This document shows, piece after piece, positions 25,273 through 33,500 of a stretch of 64,000 bases of DNA. Where the stretch lies: NCBI RefSeq assembly GCF_003390915.1, contig NZ_QMEM01000001.1, positions 1-64,000 on the forward strand. Reading direction: 5' to 3'. Positions within the stretch are counted from its first letter, which is position 1; every line of letters starts with the position of its first letter. Below the pieces are notes generated by a model. That model saw only the letters and a program-made list of their open reading frames with translations. It was not told the origin of the DNA and did no database searches. A program made the translations under genes and the position numbers. This DNA is from Lewinella sp. IMCC34183 (lineage in GTDB: Bacteria; Bacteroidota; Bacteroidia; Chitinophagales; Saprospiraceae).

Positions 25273-27351
25273 TTAGTTGGACTTTACCATGCGGATCGAC
25301 TGCAGGATCCTACCGTTGCCGTTCGATACGACCGCGAAGTAGACGCCCCGGGGCAGCTGGTTCACCTGCACCGGAATGGTGTGCTCGCCGCTGGGGTAGG
25401 TCTGGCGCGCCAGGTTCTGGAGCATGCGGCCGTTGACGTCGTACAGATCGATGTTGACCGCGGCGGTTTCCCGTATCCGCAGGCGGATGCTGGTCTGGTT
25501 CTGGAAGGGGTTGGGGAAGTTCACGCCGATTACGTTGGGCGCGTCGGCTCCCAGGCCTTCCGCGTTGAAGAAGTCGGCGACCGCGTTGGGCTGCAGGGCA
25601 CCGCTGCACTCACCCTTGCCGCTGTGCGGCAGGGCCAGGTACGGGAATTCGCTGCGGAAGGGCTCGTCGTTCGTTTCGACGCCCGTCGTGTAGCTGTACA
25701 CGCCCAGCAGCATATCGGTGGCCAGGTTCGGGGTCTCGGCCGTAATGTCGTAGTCGTTGTATCCGAGCCCGATGGCGGCCAGGACCAGTCCCGAAACGGC
25801 CTGCAGTTCGATGCGGGTCACGTCGTCCTCGAGGCGGCGTCCGTTGGGGAAGCCGTCCATGTTCGGGATCATTTCCAGGTCCATGGTGGTGTTGAAGCGG
25901 GGATCGGTCAGTCCGAGTACCGCGGCCTGGATGAGGCCCAGCGAGCTGAAGTCTTCCGAATCGCGGTCGGTGGGGGGCACGGCCAGGTTGATCCGCAGCA
26001 TGTCACCGCCGTTGGGCAGGAAGTTGTTGATGAAGGGCTTACCGGCGGCGAGGGGGTTGCCGACGGGTTTGCCGGTGGCCAGCTGGTAGGGGCGGGCGTT
26101 GGGTACGCCGGTGTGGAAGATGGGCCACAGATCGACCGAGCGCGGCAGCTTGGGGCCGGGAAGGAGGAAGTCCTCGTAGGTGCTGCCGGCTTCGAGCACG
26201 GTACCCTCGAGGGCTGCGTTGCCCTTCAGGATGAAGAGACCGTCGGCCTCGTTGCTAAAGTCCACGTTGCCGAGGACGGTGGGGCTGGCGGTCTGGATGC
26301 GCAGGGGAGCGAAGGCCGGTACGGCACTGCCGAACTTATCGTCGTCCATGTAGAGCGCCAGTTCGGGATTGTAGAAGAAGGAGTCCAGCAGCACGTCGCT
26401 GAGTTCCTCGTAGGGCGTCAGGGCGTTCCAGTAGTCCTTCATGCCCACGGGGATGACGGCCTCGTTGGTGAGGGGCATGCCCAGGCGGCTGACCTGTACG
26501 TAGTCGTTGTCCTGCACGACGGGCTTGGAACCGTCATTCTGGAGTACCCGCACCTTGGGCCGGCTGGCGGAGGCCCACACGCCGATGATGAAATCGGGGT
26601 CCAGGATGTCGTCGGGCGTAGAGCCTACGCCTTCCTTCAGCAGCGCGCCGATGGGCACGTTGAGGACCAGGGCGTTGGTGTTGAAGCAGGCCAGTCCGTC
26701 GATGGGGTCGCCGTTCTGCCGGGGCGCGTCGCCCAGGTCGAAAATGCCGCCCAGGTCGACGAAGAAGGGATCATCTACCGGTCCGGCGAAAACCGTGATC
26801 AGTTCCGCCGTGGTTTCCACGGTGGAGTTGGAGTAGGCCTCGTAGCTCTCCTGGTTCAGTCCGACTTCGGACTGGATCGAGCGCGGTCCGATATTGGGAG
26901 CTGGCACGTCGCCGTTCTCGACGATGACGTCGGTCGTACCGTCGGCCATGATCCGCTCGAGGCGGTAGGTGGTCTTGAGGTTCTGCTTGCCGAGTCGGAT
27001 ATTGAAGAAGGTGGATTCGTCTTCGTTGGTCCGGGTAAAGGTGAAGCGGAAGGTCACGTCGTCACCCGGGGTGGCGACGTCGTTGTCTACGTGGATCTCG
27101 TAGCGGATGTCCTCGCCGAAGTGGTACCAGTTGGGGCCGCCGTGGGGCAGCTGCATCGGGATGTAGGTGGCGATGAGGGTCACCATATTATCCTCGCCGG
27201 GCGTCCGGAAGGCGTACACGTCCACGTTGTCCGCCAGCGGGTCGTCCGAGATGAGGGGAGCTTCGCGGTGGGAGGAGGCATAGGCCGCCGAGCCCATCAG
27301 TACCGCCAGCAGGAGCAGCACCGCGTTTTTAAAGGGTTGAAATGATTGCAT
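25273..27351 (-). CDS. DUF4331 exoprotein with type IX secretion sorting domain
   Basis: A 692-aa secreted protein. The signal peptide ends near AYA (residue 25), then SSHREAPLI begins the DUF4331 domain. The last ~84 residues (about 609-692, from FPNPFQNQTSI through GVYFAVVSNG to RMVKSN) are a type A T9SS C-terminal domain, so the protein is expected to be exported and surface-attached or released. The domain's function is unknown. It is about 65% similar by eye to the neighbouring paralogue (27417-29171), which lacks the sorting domain. A strong terminator follows. Confidence 0.85.
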   Translation of the reverse strand: MQSFQPFKNAVLLLLAVLMGSAAYASSHREAPLISDDPLADNVDVYAFRTPGEDNMVTLIATYIPMQLPHGGPNWYHFGEDIRYEIHVDNDVATPGDDVTFRFTFTRTNEDESTFFNIRLGKQNLKTTYRLERIMADGTTDVIVENGDVPAPNIGPRSIQSEVGLNQESYEAYSNSTVETTAELITVFAGPVDDPFFVDLGGIFDLGDAPRQNGDPIDGLACFNTNALVLNVPIGALLKEGVGSTPDDILDPDFIIGVWASASRPKVRVLQNDGSKPVVQDNDYVQVSRLGMPLTNEAVIPVGMKDYWNALTPYEELSDVLLDSFFYNPELALYMDDDKFGSAVPAFAPLRIQTASPTVLGNVDFSNEADGLFILKGNAALEGTVLEAGSTYEDFLLPGPKLPRSVDLWPIFHTGVPNARPYQLATGKPVGNPLAAGKPFINNFLPNGGDMLRINLAVPPTDRDSEDFSSLGLIQAAVLGLTDPRFNTTMDLEMIPNMDGFPNGRRLEDDVTRIELQAVSGLVLAAIGLGYNDYDITAETPNLATDMLLGVYSYTTGVETNDEPFRSEFPYLALPHSGKGECSGALQPNAVADFFNAEGLGADAPNVIGVNFPNPFQNQTSIRLRIRETAAVNIDLYDVNGRMLQNLARQTYPSGEHTIPVQVNQLPRGVYFAVVSNGNGRILQSIRMVKSN

Positions 27352-27365
27352 TGTTTTTATTGTAG

Positions 27366-27388
27366 ACCCCGCCCCCGGGGGGCGGGGT
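27366..27388 (-). terminator. GC-rich hairpin between the two DUF4331 genes
   Basis: ACCCCGCC-CCCGGG-GGCGGGGT is an almost perfect inverted repeat at 27366-27388, between the stop of one DUF4331 gene (27417) and the start of the next (27351). There is no T-run after it, so it may attenuate rather than end transcription, or protect the mRNA. Confidence 0.5.
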
Positions 27389-27416
27389 GGTCAGTTAATG
27401 AGGCAGCGCGCGGCGG

Positions 27417-29171
27417 CTATTCGTTGATCGTGTTGGTGTGATCCACCTCGGTACCGCGCCAGGGCATGGCGACGTACGGGAAGGTGGCGCGGAACGGCTT
27501 GTCGTTCATTTCCACCTCGGTGGTGTAGCTGAGCACGCTCAGCAGGTCCTCGGTCACGGGGCTGGCGTTGGGGTCGGCAGCGTCGTAGTCGTCGTACCAG
27601 AGGCCGATGGCGGCGAGTACGATACCGGATACGGCCTGCAGCTCGATGCGAGTCACGTCGTCCTCCAGGCGGCGCCCGTTGGGGAAGCCGTCCATGTTGG
27701 GGATGAATTGCAGTTCCGCGGAGCTGTTGAACGCCCCGTCGGTAAGGCCCAGCACGGCGGCCTGCACGAGGCCGAGCGAGCTGAAGTTGTCGCTGTCGCG
27801 CGGGGTGGGCGGCACGGCCATGTTCAGCCGCAGCATGTCACCGCCGTTGGGCAGGAAGTTGTTGATGAAGGGCTTGCCGGCGGCGAGCGGATCGCCCATT
27901 TTGCCGGTGGCCAGCTGGTAGGGGCGCAGGTTGGGAACGCCGGTGTGGAAGATCGGCCACAGGTCGACCGAGCGGGGCAGGTTCGCTCCCGGCAGGAGGA
28001 AGTCCTCGTAGGTGCTGCCGGCTGCGAGTACAGTACCGTCCAGGGCGGCGGAGCCCTTCAGGTCGAACAGTCCGTTGCCTCCGTTGGAGAAGTCGAACGC
28101 GCCGAGGCTACTCGACTGGATCATCAGGGGCGAGAAGGCCGGTACGGAGGCCGCGAAGGCACCCGGGGAGATGTACAGGGCCAGTTCGGGGTTGTAGAAG
28201 GAGGGGTCGAGCGTGAGGTCGGCGGCTTCCTGGTAGGGGGTCAGCGCGTTCCAGTAGTCCTTCATGCCGATGGGGATGACCGCTTCGTTGGTGAGGGGCA
28301 TGCCGAGGCGGCTGACCTGGACGTATGCGCCGGAGTCCTCGATGTCGTCGCCGCTGTTGATGGTGCGCATCGCCGGACGGCTGGCCGAGGCCCATACGCC
28401 GATGACGTAGTCGCCGTCGAGAATGTCGGCCGGGGTGTTGGCGGCGCTCTTTTTCTTCAGGGTGGTGATGGGCACCTTCAGGGCCAGGGTGTGGACGTTG
28501 AACTGCGCCAGCCCGTCGCGGCTGATGTCGTCTTCACCCTGCCGCGGGCTGTCGCCCAGGTCGAAGATGCCGCCGAGGTCGACGAAGAAGGGATCGTCGG
28601 CGGGACCGGCGAATACCATTTCACCGGTACTGGCCGTGGTGATCGCGCTTTCCCACAGGGTTTCGTAATTGCTGTTCAGGCCGACCGGCGACTCGATCGA
28701 GCGGGGCCCGATGTTGTAGGGGGGCACGATGCCCTCCTCCACGATGGTCTGGAAGGTGTTGCCGCCGTCGAGGCTGCGCTCGAGGACGTAGGTGGCCTTG
28801 ATGTTTTCCGCGCCCAGTCGGATATTGAAGAAGGTCGACGGGTCCTGGTTCATCCGGGTGAAGGTGAAGCGGTAGGTGATCTCGTCGCCCACGATGGTGT
28901 GGTCGTTATCGACGTGAATTTCGTACCGGATGTCTTCGCCGAAGGTGTAATAATTGGGGCCGCCCTGGGGGAGCTGCATCGGGATGTAGTTCGCGATGAG
29001 GGTGACCGTGGAGGGATCGTCGGGGCTGACGAACGCGTATACGTCCGTGTTATCCGCTAACGGATCGTCCGCAATCAGGGGAGCCTCCCGGTGGGAGGAG
29101 GCCAGGCTTACCTGAGAAACGGCGAAAATGAGAGCGAAACTACCCAGACAGCGTAGTAGAAGTTGATGCAT
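27417..29171 (-). CDS. DUF4331 exoprotein without T9SS sorting domain
   Basis: A 584-aa protein with a signal peptide ending SLA (24), then SSHREAPLI, the same mature start as its downstream paralogue. The two share long stretches such as NFLPNGGDMLRLN, DGFPNGRRLEDDVTRIELQ and GLPLTNEAV-like blocks. It ends shortly after PYVAMPWRG, where the paralogue carries its sorting domain. It is thus expected to be periplasmic or exported by another route. ATG 29171-29169 gives a clean signal peptide; a longer upstream reading was rejected. The function is unknown. Confidence 0.82.
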   Translation of the reverse strand: MHQLLLRCLGSFALIFAVSQVSLASSHREAPLIADDPLADNTDVYAFVSPDDPSTVTLIANYIPMQLPQGGPNYYTFGEDIRYEIHVDNDHTIVGDEITYRFTFTRMNQDPSTFFNIRLGAENIKATYVLERSLDGGNTFQTIVEEGIVPPYNIGPRSIESPVGLNSNYETLWESAITTASTGEMVFAGPADDPFFVDLGGIFDLGDSPRQGEDDISRDGLAQFNVHTLALKVPITTLKKKSAANTPADILDGDYVIGVWASASRPAMRTINSGDDIEDSGAYVQVSRLGMPLTNEAVIPIGMKDYWNALTPYQEAADLTLDPSFYNPELALYISPGAFAASVPAFSPLMIQSSSLGAFDFSNGGNGLFDLKGSAALDGTVLAAGSTYEDFLLPGANLPRSVDLWPIFHTGVPNLRPYQLATGKMGDPLAAGKPFINNFLPNGGDMLRLNMAVPPTPRDSDNFSSLGLVQAAVLGLTDGAFNSSAELQFIPNMDGFPNGRRLEDDVTRIELQAVSGIVLAAIGLWYDDYDAADPNASPVTEDLLSVLSYTTEVEMNDKPFRATFPYVAMPWRGTEVDHTNTINE

Positions 29172-29364
29172 AAATGCTGTACTTGGATTAAAGAGTTGGT
29201 GAAAACGGTGACATACCGATACATCTACGGCAAGCGCCGGTATTTCGGTTTTGTTCACGACAATAATTCTGCCAAAACTCGTCCAAAAAGCATATTATTT
29301 CATCTTAACTCCGATTGCGTTAAAATGATGCCCCATCCGGGGGATAAAAGGTGAAGAAAGGTGT
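29172..29364. other. Leader of the DUF4331 genes, no gene seen
   Basis: About 190 bp upstream of the DUF4331 gene pair, AT-richer than its surroundings. No ORF of note, tRNA or clear TAnnTTTG box was found on the minus strand. It presumably carries the promoter. Confidence 0.5.
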
Positions 29365-29398
29365 GTGAAAATTTTGCCCCGGTGCGGGGATTTTTCAC
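29365..29398 (-). terminator. Hairpin terminator overlapping the cutC stop
   Basis: CCCCG and CGGGG (29377-29381 and 29385-29389) form a stem around GTG, flanked by matching GTGAAAA (29365-29371) and TTTTTCAC (29391-29398). On the minus strand the TGA of cutC (29397-29395) lies at the start of this structure, followed by the stem and CAAAATTTTC. Confidence 0.65.
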
Positions 29399-30138
29399 GA
29401 AACCTTAATTTGATTGAGGTAGCGCCGAACCTGGTCCGCCGTGACGACCTCCCGCTCGTACTCCGGCAGGCCGGGTACGCCCATATAGACTTCCGGATTG
29501 CGGTGTACCATGGAGCTTTGGTGAAGCTCGAATGCGGTAGCGTGAAATTCGGTAGCCCCGGTCACGGTAAGCACCTCCTGCACGTTCTCTGGCGTGATGC
29601 CGCAGCCCGGCAGGATGGTAATGTCCGCGCCAGCGTGTTCGACCAGACGGGCAATGAGGGCCGCTCCTTCGGGTACGGTCGCACGCTGGCCCGAGGTGAG
29701 GACCGTCGTTACGCCCAGGTCGCGGAGGCGGTCGAGCGCCGCGAAGGGATCGCGGCATACGTCAAAGGCCCGGTGAAAGGTGACGGATAGGGGACCCGCC
29801 GCCCGGACCAACCGCTGCACCTGCGCCTCCGCCACCCCCCCGTCCGGCGTCAGCATCCCGAATACGACCCCGTCGGCGCCGAGGTCGCGGCACACCTCGA
29901 TGTCCCGTTCCATGGCCACCAGTTCGCGGGAGGTGTACACAAAGTCTCCCCCCCGCGGGCGTATCATGACCCGCAGTTCGATGGGGATCTCGCGGCTGGC
30001 CGCGATGGAACCGAGACTGGGGGTGAGCCCGCCCTCGACCAGGGCCGAGCACAGTTCTACCCGGTCGGCACCGCCCGCGTGCGCGGCGTGGACGTCGTCC
30101 GCGCTCTGCAGGCACACTTCGAATTTGACCTTACTCAT
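29395..30138 (-). CDS. cutC: CutC family protein
   Basis: A 247-aa TIM-barrel protein beginning KFEVCLQSADDVHAA with GADRVELC, ELRVMIRPRGGDFVY, VTFHRAFD and ILPGCGI, all typical of CutC. The family was named for copper homeostasis in E. coli, but its biochemical role is unsettled. ATG 30138-30136 matches the family start and overlaps the aspG stop by 8 bp, so it is the last gene of the aguA-aspG-cutC operon. Confidence 0.92.
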   Translation of the reverse strand: MSKVKFEVCLQSADDVHAAHAGGADRVELCSALVEGGLTPSLGSIAASREIPIELRVMIRPRGGDFVYTSRELVAMERDIEVCRDLGADGVVFGMLTPDGGVAEAQVQRLVRAAGPLSVTFHRAFDVCRDPFAALDRLRDLGVTTVLTSGQRATVPEGAALIARLVEHAGADITILPGCGITPENVQEVLTVTGATEFHATAFELHQSSMVHRNPEVYMGVPGLPEYEREVVTADQVRRYLNQIKVS

Positions 30139-31147
30139 CACTGGGTACTTTGCTTCCCGGTACGACCATACGATTGCCTTCTGACTCGGTGTAGACGGCA
30201 TAGTCAAAATTGGGATGAATGCAGTAGCCGCCGGTGTTGCCCTGCTTATCCAGGGCGATGAAGCCTACCTGGATTTCCCGCCAGTCGGGGTTCTTTTCGA
30301 TCACCCGTTCTACGGCCAGCCGGCAGGCGTCGGTGGGGGAGTGGCCCTGGCGCATCAACTCGACCACCAGAAAGGAACCGCACGCCCGCACTACCGCTTC
30401 CCCCCAGCCGGTGGCCGTGGCCGCGCCGACGTTGTTGTCCGCGTACAGTCCCGCGCCGACGATCGGGGAGTCGCCCACCCGCCCGTGGTACTTGAAGGCG
30501 GCACCCGAGGTGGTACAGGCCGCGGCGATGTTGCCGTTGCGGTCGAGCGTTAGCAATCCGATAGTATCGTGGTTTTCGACGTTGATCGGGGGGCGGTAGC
30601 CGGGGTTGTCACGCTTCCAGGTTTCCCAGTCTACGCGTGCGGCGTCGGTCAGGAGGTCCGTCAGGGGAAAGCCTTCGGCGATGGCAAACTGCTGGGCTCC
30701 CTCGCCGGCGAGCATTACGTGGGGGGTGTTTTCCATTACCCGGCGGGCTACGGATATCGGGTGTAGGATTTCCTGCAGGGCCAGTACGCTCCCGCAGTCG
30801 CCCGCCCCGTCCATGATGGCCGCGTCCAGGGTGACTATGCCGTCGCGATCGGGCCGCCCGCCAATCCCGACGGTGCTGACTTCCGGGTCGGCCTCGGTGA
30901 CCCGCACGCCGGCCTCGGCCGCGTCCAGGGCGCTGCCGCCGGCCTGTAAGTTGGCCCAGGCCGCCTCGTTGGCGGCCAGGCCGTGGCGCCAGGTGGATAT
31001 TATCACGGGGCCTCCGGGCCCGGTGGTGGCGGCGGGTTGCTCGGCGGCCGCACTATCGGTACCCGGTGAGCAGCCGGCAGCCAGGGCGGTGGCGGAAAGG
31101 GCGAGTGGCGCGCGGCGGATAAACCGGCGGCGGGTAATCGGGGGCAT
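30131..31147 (-). CDS. Glycosylasparaginase-like Ntn hydrolase, Tat/lipoprotein signal
   Basis: A 338-aa N4-(beta-N-acetylglucosaminyl)-L-asparaginase or related isoaspartyl peptidase. The nucleophile is T195 in ENHDTIGLLTLD, where the precursor should self-cleave. The signal has twin arginines (TRRRFIRR, 5-12) and a lipobox LAAGC placing a lipid cysteine at C26, so it should be a Tat-exported lipoprotein. A periplasmic role in recycling glycoasparagine is plausible. It sits 16 bp after aguA and overlaps cutC. A longer upstream start was rejected. Confidence 0.87.
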   Translation of the reverse strand: MPPITRRRFIRRAPLALSATALAAGCSPGTDSAAAEQPAATTGPGGPVIISTWRHGLAANEAAWANLQAGGSALDAAEAGVRVTEADPEVSTVGIGGRPDRDGIVTLDAAIMDGAGDCGSVLALQEILHPISVARRVMENTPHVMLAGEGAQQFAIAEGFPLTDLLTDAARVDWETWKRDNPGYRPPINVENHDTIGLLTLDRNGNIAAACTTSGAAFKYHGRVGDSPIVGAGLYADNNVGAATATGWGEAVVRACGSFLVVELMRQGHSPTDACRLAVERVIEKNPDWREIQVGFIALDKQGNTGGYCIHPNFDYAVYTESEGNRMVVPGSKVPSDE

Positions 31148-31163
31148 ATCTGATGGGGTTTTT

Positions 31164-32153
31164 TCAGGAGATTTTCCAGGTGGGGATTTGCATGGTGAGG
31201 CAGTGCAGGGCACCGTGCTGTTCCACAAATGCGCGGCAGTCGACGCCCACGATATGGTAATCACTTTCGTTGGCCAGAATATCTAATGCCGTCTGGTCCG
31301 CGCGGCTGCCGTAGGTAGGTAGGAAGAGGGTGCCGTTGCTGATGAGGAAGTTGGCGTAGGAAGCGGGAAGCCGGTGCCCGTCGACCCGGCTCGTAAGGGT
31401 CTCAGCCCAGGGTAACTCCACCAGCCGGTAGTCGGTCGCGATCGTCCGCAATTCTTCGCGCAGGGCGACGAAGTCGGCATGGTGGGGGTCGGTAGGTGGC
31501 GGAGGGGCCACGTAGGCGATGGTTTCCTCGTCGAGGAAGCGGGCCACCGTGTCGACGTGGGCGTCGGTGTCGTCGCCTTCCAGCTCACCGTGGTCTAGCC
31601 ACAGGACGCGGCGGGCACCGAGTTGCTCCCGCAGGACCACCTCGGCGGCGGCCCGCGTGGTGAAATCGTTGCGGCCCGTGGACAACAGGCAGCGGCTGGT
31701 GGTCAGCAGCGTTCCCCGTCCGTCCGATTCGATGGAGCCGCCTTCCAGTACCGTTTCCACGCGTCGGTAGTCGGCCCCGGGATACAGGGCCGCGTGGATG
31801 TGCTGCGGGAGCTCATTGTCGCGTCGGGCGTCGAACTTGCCCCCCCAGCCATTAAAGGTAAAGTCGAGCAGGCGCGGGCCTCCGTCCAACACCGTGATCG
31901 GGCCGGAGTCGCGTACCCAGCTGTCGTCGGTGGGCAGGTGCAGCACTTCGCCGGTGTACCGGTCGGCATAGGGCGCAAAGTGTGTCTGGTCGCTGACGAT
32001 CAGCGTAGTGGGGCAGACCCGCTGAACGACGTTGGCGGCGCGCACCATAGCCGCGGAAGCCGCGTCGAGGACCGTCCCCCAGTCGCCGGAGCGACGGGGG
32101 AAAACAAAGAACACCCGTTGTTGCGGCTCCCACTCGGCCGGCAGTCTAAGCAT
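31164..32153 (-). CDS. aguA: Agmatine deiminase/peptidylarginine deiminase family protein
   Basis: A 329-aa enzyme converting agmatine to N-carbamoylputrescine in polyamine synthesis. The family signatures are present: WVRDSGPITV, EGGSIESDG, DDTDAHVDTVARF and the catalytic Cys C318 in HCLTMQIP. Length suits bacterial AguA; porphyromonas-type peptidyl deiminases are secreted, and this one has no signal peptide. It is the first gene of the aguA-aspG-cutC operon, divergent from the FGE-like gene with 43 bp between. Confidence 0.9.
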   Translation of the reverse strand: MLRLPAEWEPQQRVFFVFPRRSGDWGTVLDAASAAMVRAANVVQRVCPTTLIVSDQTHFAPYADRYTGEVLHLPTDDSWVRDSGPITVLDGGPRLLDFTFNGWGGKFDARRDNELPQHIHAALYPGADYRRVETVLEGGSIESDGRGTLLTTSRCLLSTGRNDFTTRAAAEVVLREQLGARRVLWLDHGELEGDDTDAHVDTVARFLDEETIAYVAPPPPTDPHHADFVALREELRTIATDYRLVELPWAETLTSRVDGHRLPASYANFLISNGTLFLPTYGSRADQTALDILANESDYHIVGVDCRAFVEQHGALHCLTMQIPTWKIS

Positions 32154-32196
32154 TGTGTTTTCTATTTTGCGTGGGCAATATCGTTTTTATCTGCTT

Positions 32197-32982
32197 ATGT
32201 CGATCCAGCAACTCTTACTCCTTGGCGCGTTCGCGGGTGCCATGTTCGCCTGTTCTCCGGCGGACCCCCCCGGTTCCGAACCCGGCCGCGAAGGCGAGTA
32301 TCCGGGCATGGTGTGGATCTCCCATCCCGATGGCGGATATTATATGGACGTTACCGAGGTCACCACCGCAGCGTTCGGCGAGTTTATCGCCGCCACCGGC
32401 TACCGCACCGAGGCGGACAGTTTTGGCTGGTCGGGGGTATTCTCGCTGGAAGAGCTGACGTGGTTGCCCGTCAACGGAGCCAATTGGGAGTATCCGCGGG
32501 GTCCCGCGCAGCCGGCCGCTATGCCGGAGGAACCGGTGACCCAGGTCAGCCTGAGGGATGCCCAGGCCTACGCCGCCTGGGCCGGCAAGCGCCTGCCCAC
32601 CGAGCGCGAGTGGATGTACGCGGCGACCCAGGGCGATACCCTGCGCGCCTATCCGTGGGGCAAGGAGATCACCCCGGACGGTACGTTTCTCGGCAACTGG
32701 TGGCAGGGCCCCTTCCCCTACCGCAATGAGGTGGCCGACGGCTACGCGGGCATTGCCGCCGTCGGGCAGTTCCCCCCGACCGACAACGGGCTCTACGATA
32801 TAAGTGGAAATGTGTGGGAGTGGACGGTGTCGCACAGGCCGGGAACTACGGAATCTATAATTAAGGGAGGATCCTTTCTCTGTAGCACCAGCTACTGCAC
32901 GGGCTTTAACCTGCAGGAGCGGCAGTTCACGGCGGCCGACAGTGGGCTCAATCATCTTGGCTTCCGCTGCGTAGCGGGCTAA
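32197..32982 (+). CDS. Formylglycine-generating enzyme-like lipoprotein
   Basis: A 261-aa SUMF1/FGE domain protein. It has a lipobox FAC with lipid Cys C19, then DVTEVTTAAFGEFI, RLPTEREWMYAA, YPWGKEI, NVWEWTVS and GGSFLCSTSYC with C229 and C234. This Cys pair matches the FGE active-site pair that binds copper and oxidises sulfatase cysteine to formylglycine; many bacterial homologues lack it. A lipoprotein FGE is unusual, and no sulfatase lies in the window. ATG 32197 was chosen for the signal. Confidence 0.8.
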   Translation: MSIQQLLLLGAFAGAMFACSPADPPGSEPGREGEYPGMVWISHPDGGYYMDVTEVTTAAFGEFIAATGYRTEADSFGWSGVFSLEELTWLPVNGANWEYPRGPAQPAAMPEEPVTQVSLRDAQAYAAWAGKRLPTEREWMYAATQGDTLRAYPWGKEITPDGTFLGNWWQGPFPYRNEVADGYAGIAAVGQFPPTDNGLYDISGNVWEWTVSHRPGTTESIIKGGSFLCSTSYCTGFNLQERQFTAADSGLNHLGFRCVAG

Positions 32983-33117
32983 AAAAAAGCGGCCTCCAAA
33001 TCGGGAGGCCGCTAGTATAAAGCTTAAAGTCGATCATGCCGTGCTAGAGAACCGGGGCGGAAGATGCTTGCACTACCGGGTCTGGTGAAGTGCGGCGTCA
33101 TTCGTTTCCCCCGATTG
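32980..33117 (-). ncRNA. Candidate small RNA ending at the T8 terminator
   Basis: On the minus strand TATCTTTG (33131-33124) matches the -7 consensus, which would start a transcript near 33117. Downstream CGGGG (33113-33109) and CCCCG (33057-33053) close a long rod-shaped hairpin with inner pairs ATG/CAT and GCACT/AGTGC, and an ACC/GGT tip. About 40 nt later comes the terminator at 33013-32980. No ORF of any length supports a protein in this stretch. No known RNA family (SRP, tmRNA, RNase P) was recognised. Confidence 0.5.
32988..33013 (-). terminator. Strong intrinsic terminator with T8 on the minus strand
   Basis: AGCGGCCTCC and GGAGGCCGCT form a 10-bp stem around 6 nt. On the minus strand eight T residues follow at once (32987-32980). 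On the plus strand there is no T-run, although the FGE-like gene ends here. The orientation points to a minus-strand transcript ending here, for which no protein gene is seen. Confidence 0.85.
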
Positions 33118-33500
33118 ACAAGTCAAAGATAGGAGCCCAAACGCGTGCCATGCTGGTGTCTTTTACCGGGCTATGTCACCTCCACTAACCCGACACCGGG
33201 GAGGCCGAAGGCTGATGGCAGATTAAACCATTGTCAGAATGACAATTTCCAAATTATGCTTGAATATTGACCGATTGGAAGTTAAATATTTGGCATGTTA
33301 GAATATGGTTCACGGTGATTTGTCACGTTCAAGCACAAGATAATAGCGGTACCTACATTAAATCGGTTAAAATACGCTCATCGAGGGATAGATAATGCGC
33401 AGGGGTGATGGTGGGGTGGTCGTGGCTTTCAAAAACAAGTGATTGATTTAGCAACTTTTACAGTCATTTTTGTTGTAAATTGTGCATCCGACCCCTTCCC
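33118..33500. other. Gene-free gap before the radical-SAM gene
   Basis: No ORF on either strand. An inverted repeat ATTGTCA-GAA-TGACAAT lies at 33230-33246 and a perfect AT-rich stretch covers 33240-33480. TAAATTGT (33474-33481) could be part of the plus-strand promoter of the radical-SAM gene, 20 nt before its ATG. Confidence 0.45.

Noticed and set aside
33230-33246. ATTGTCA-GAA-TGACAAT as a terminator
   Set aside because: There is no following T-run; it may instead be an operator or part of an RNA fold.
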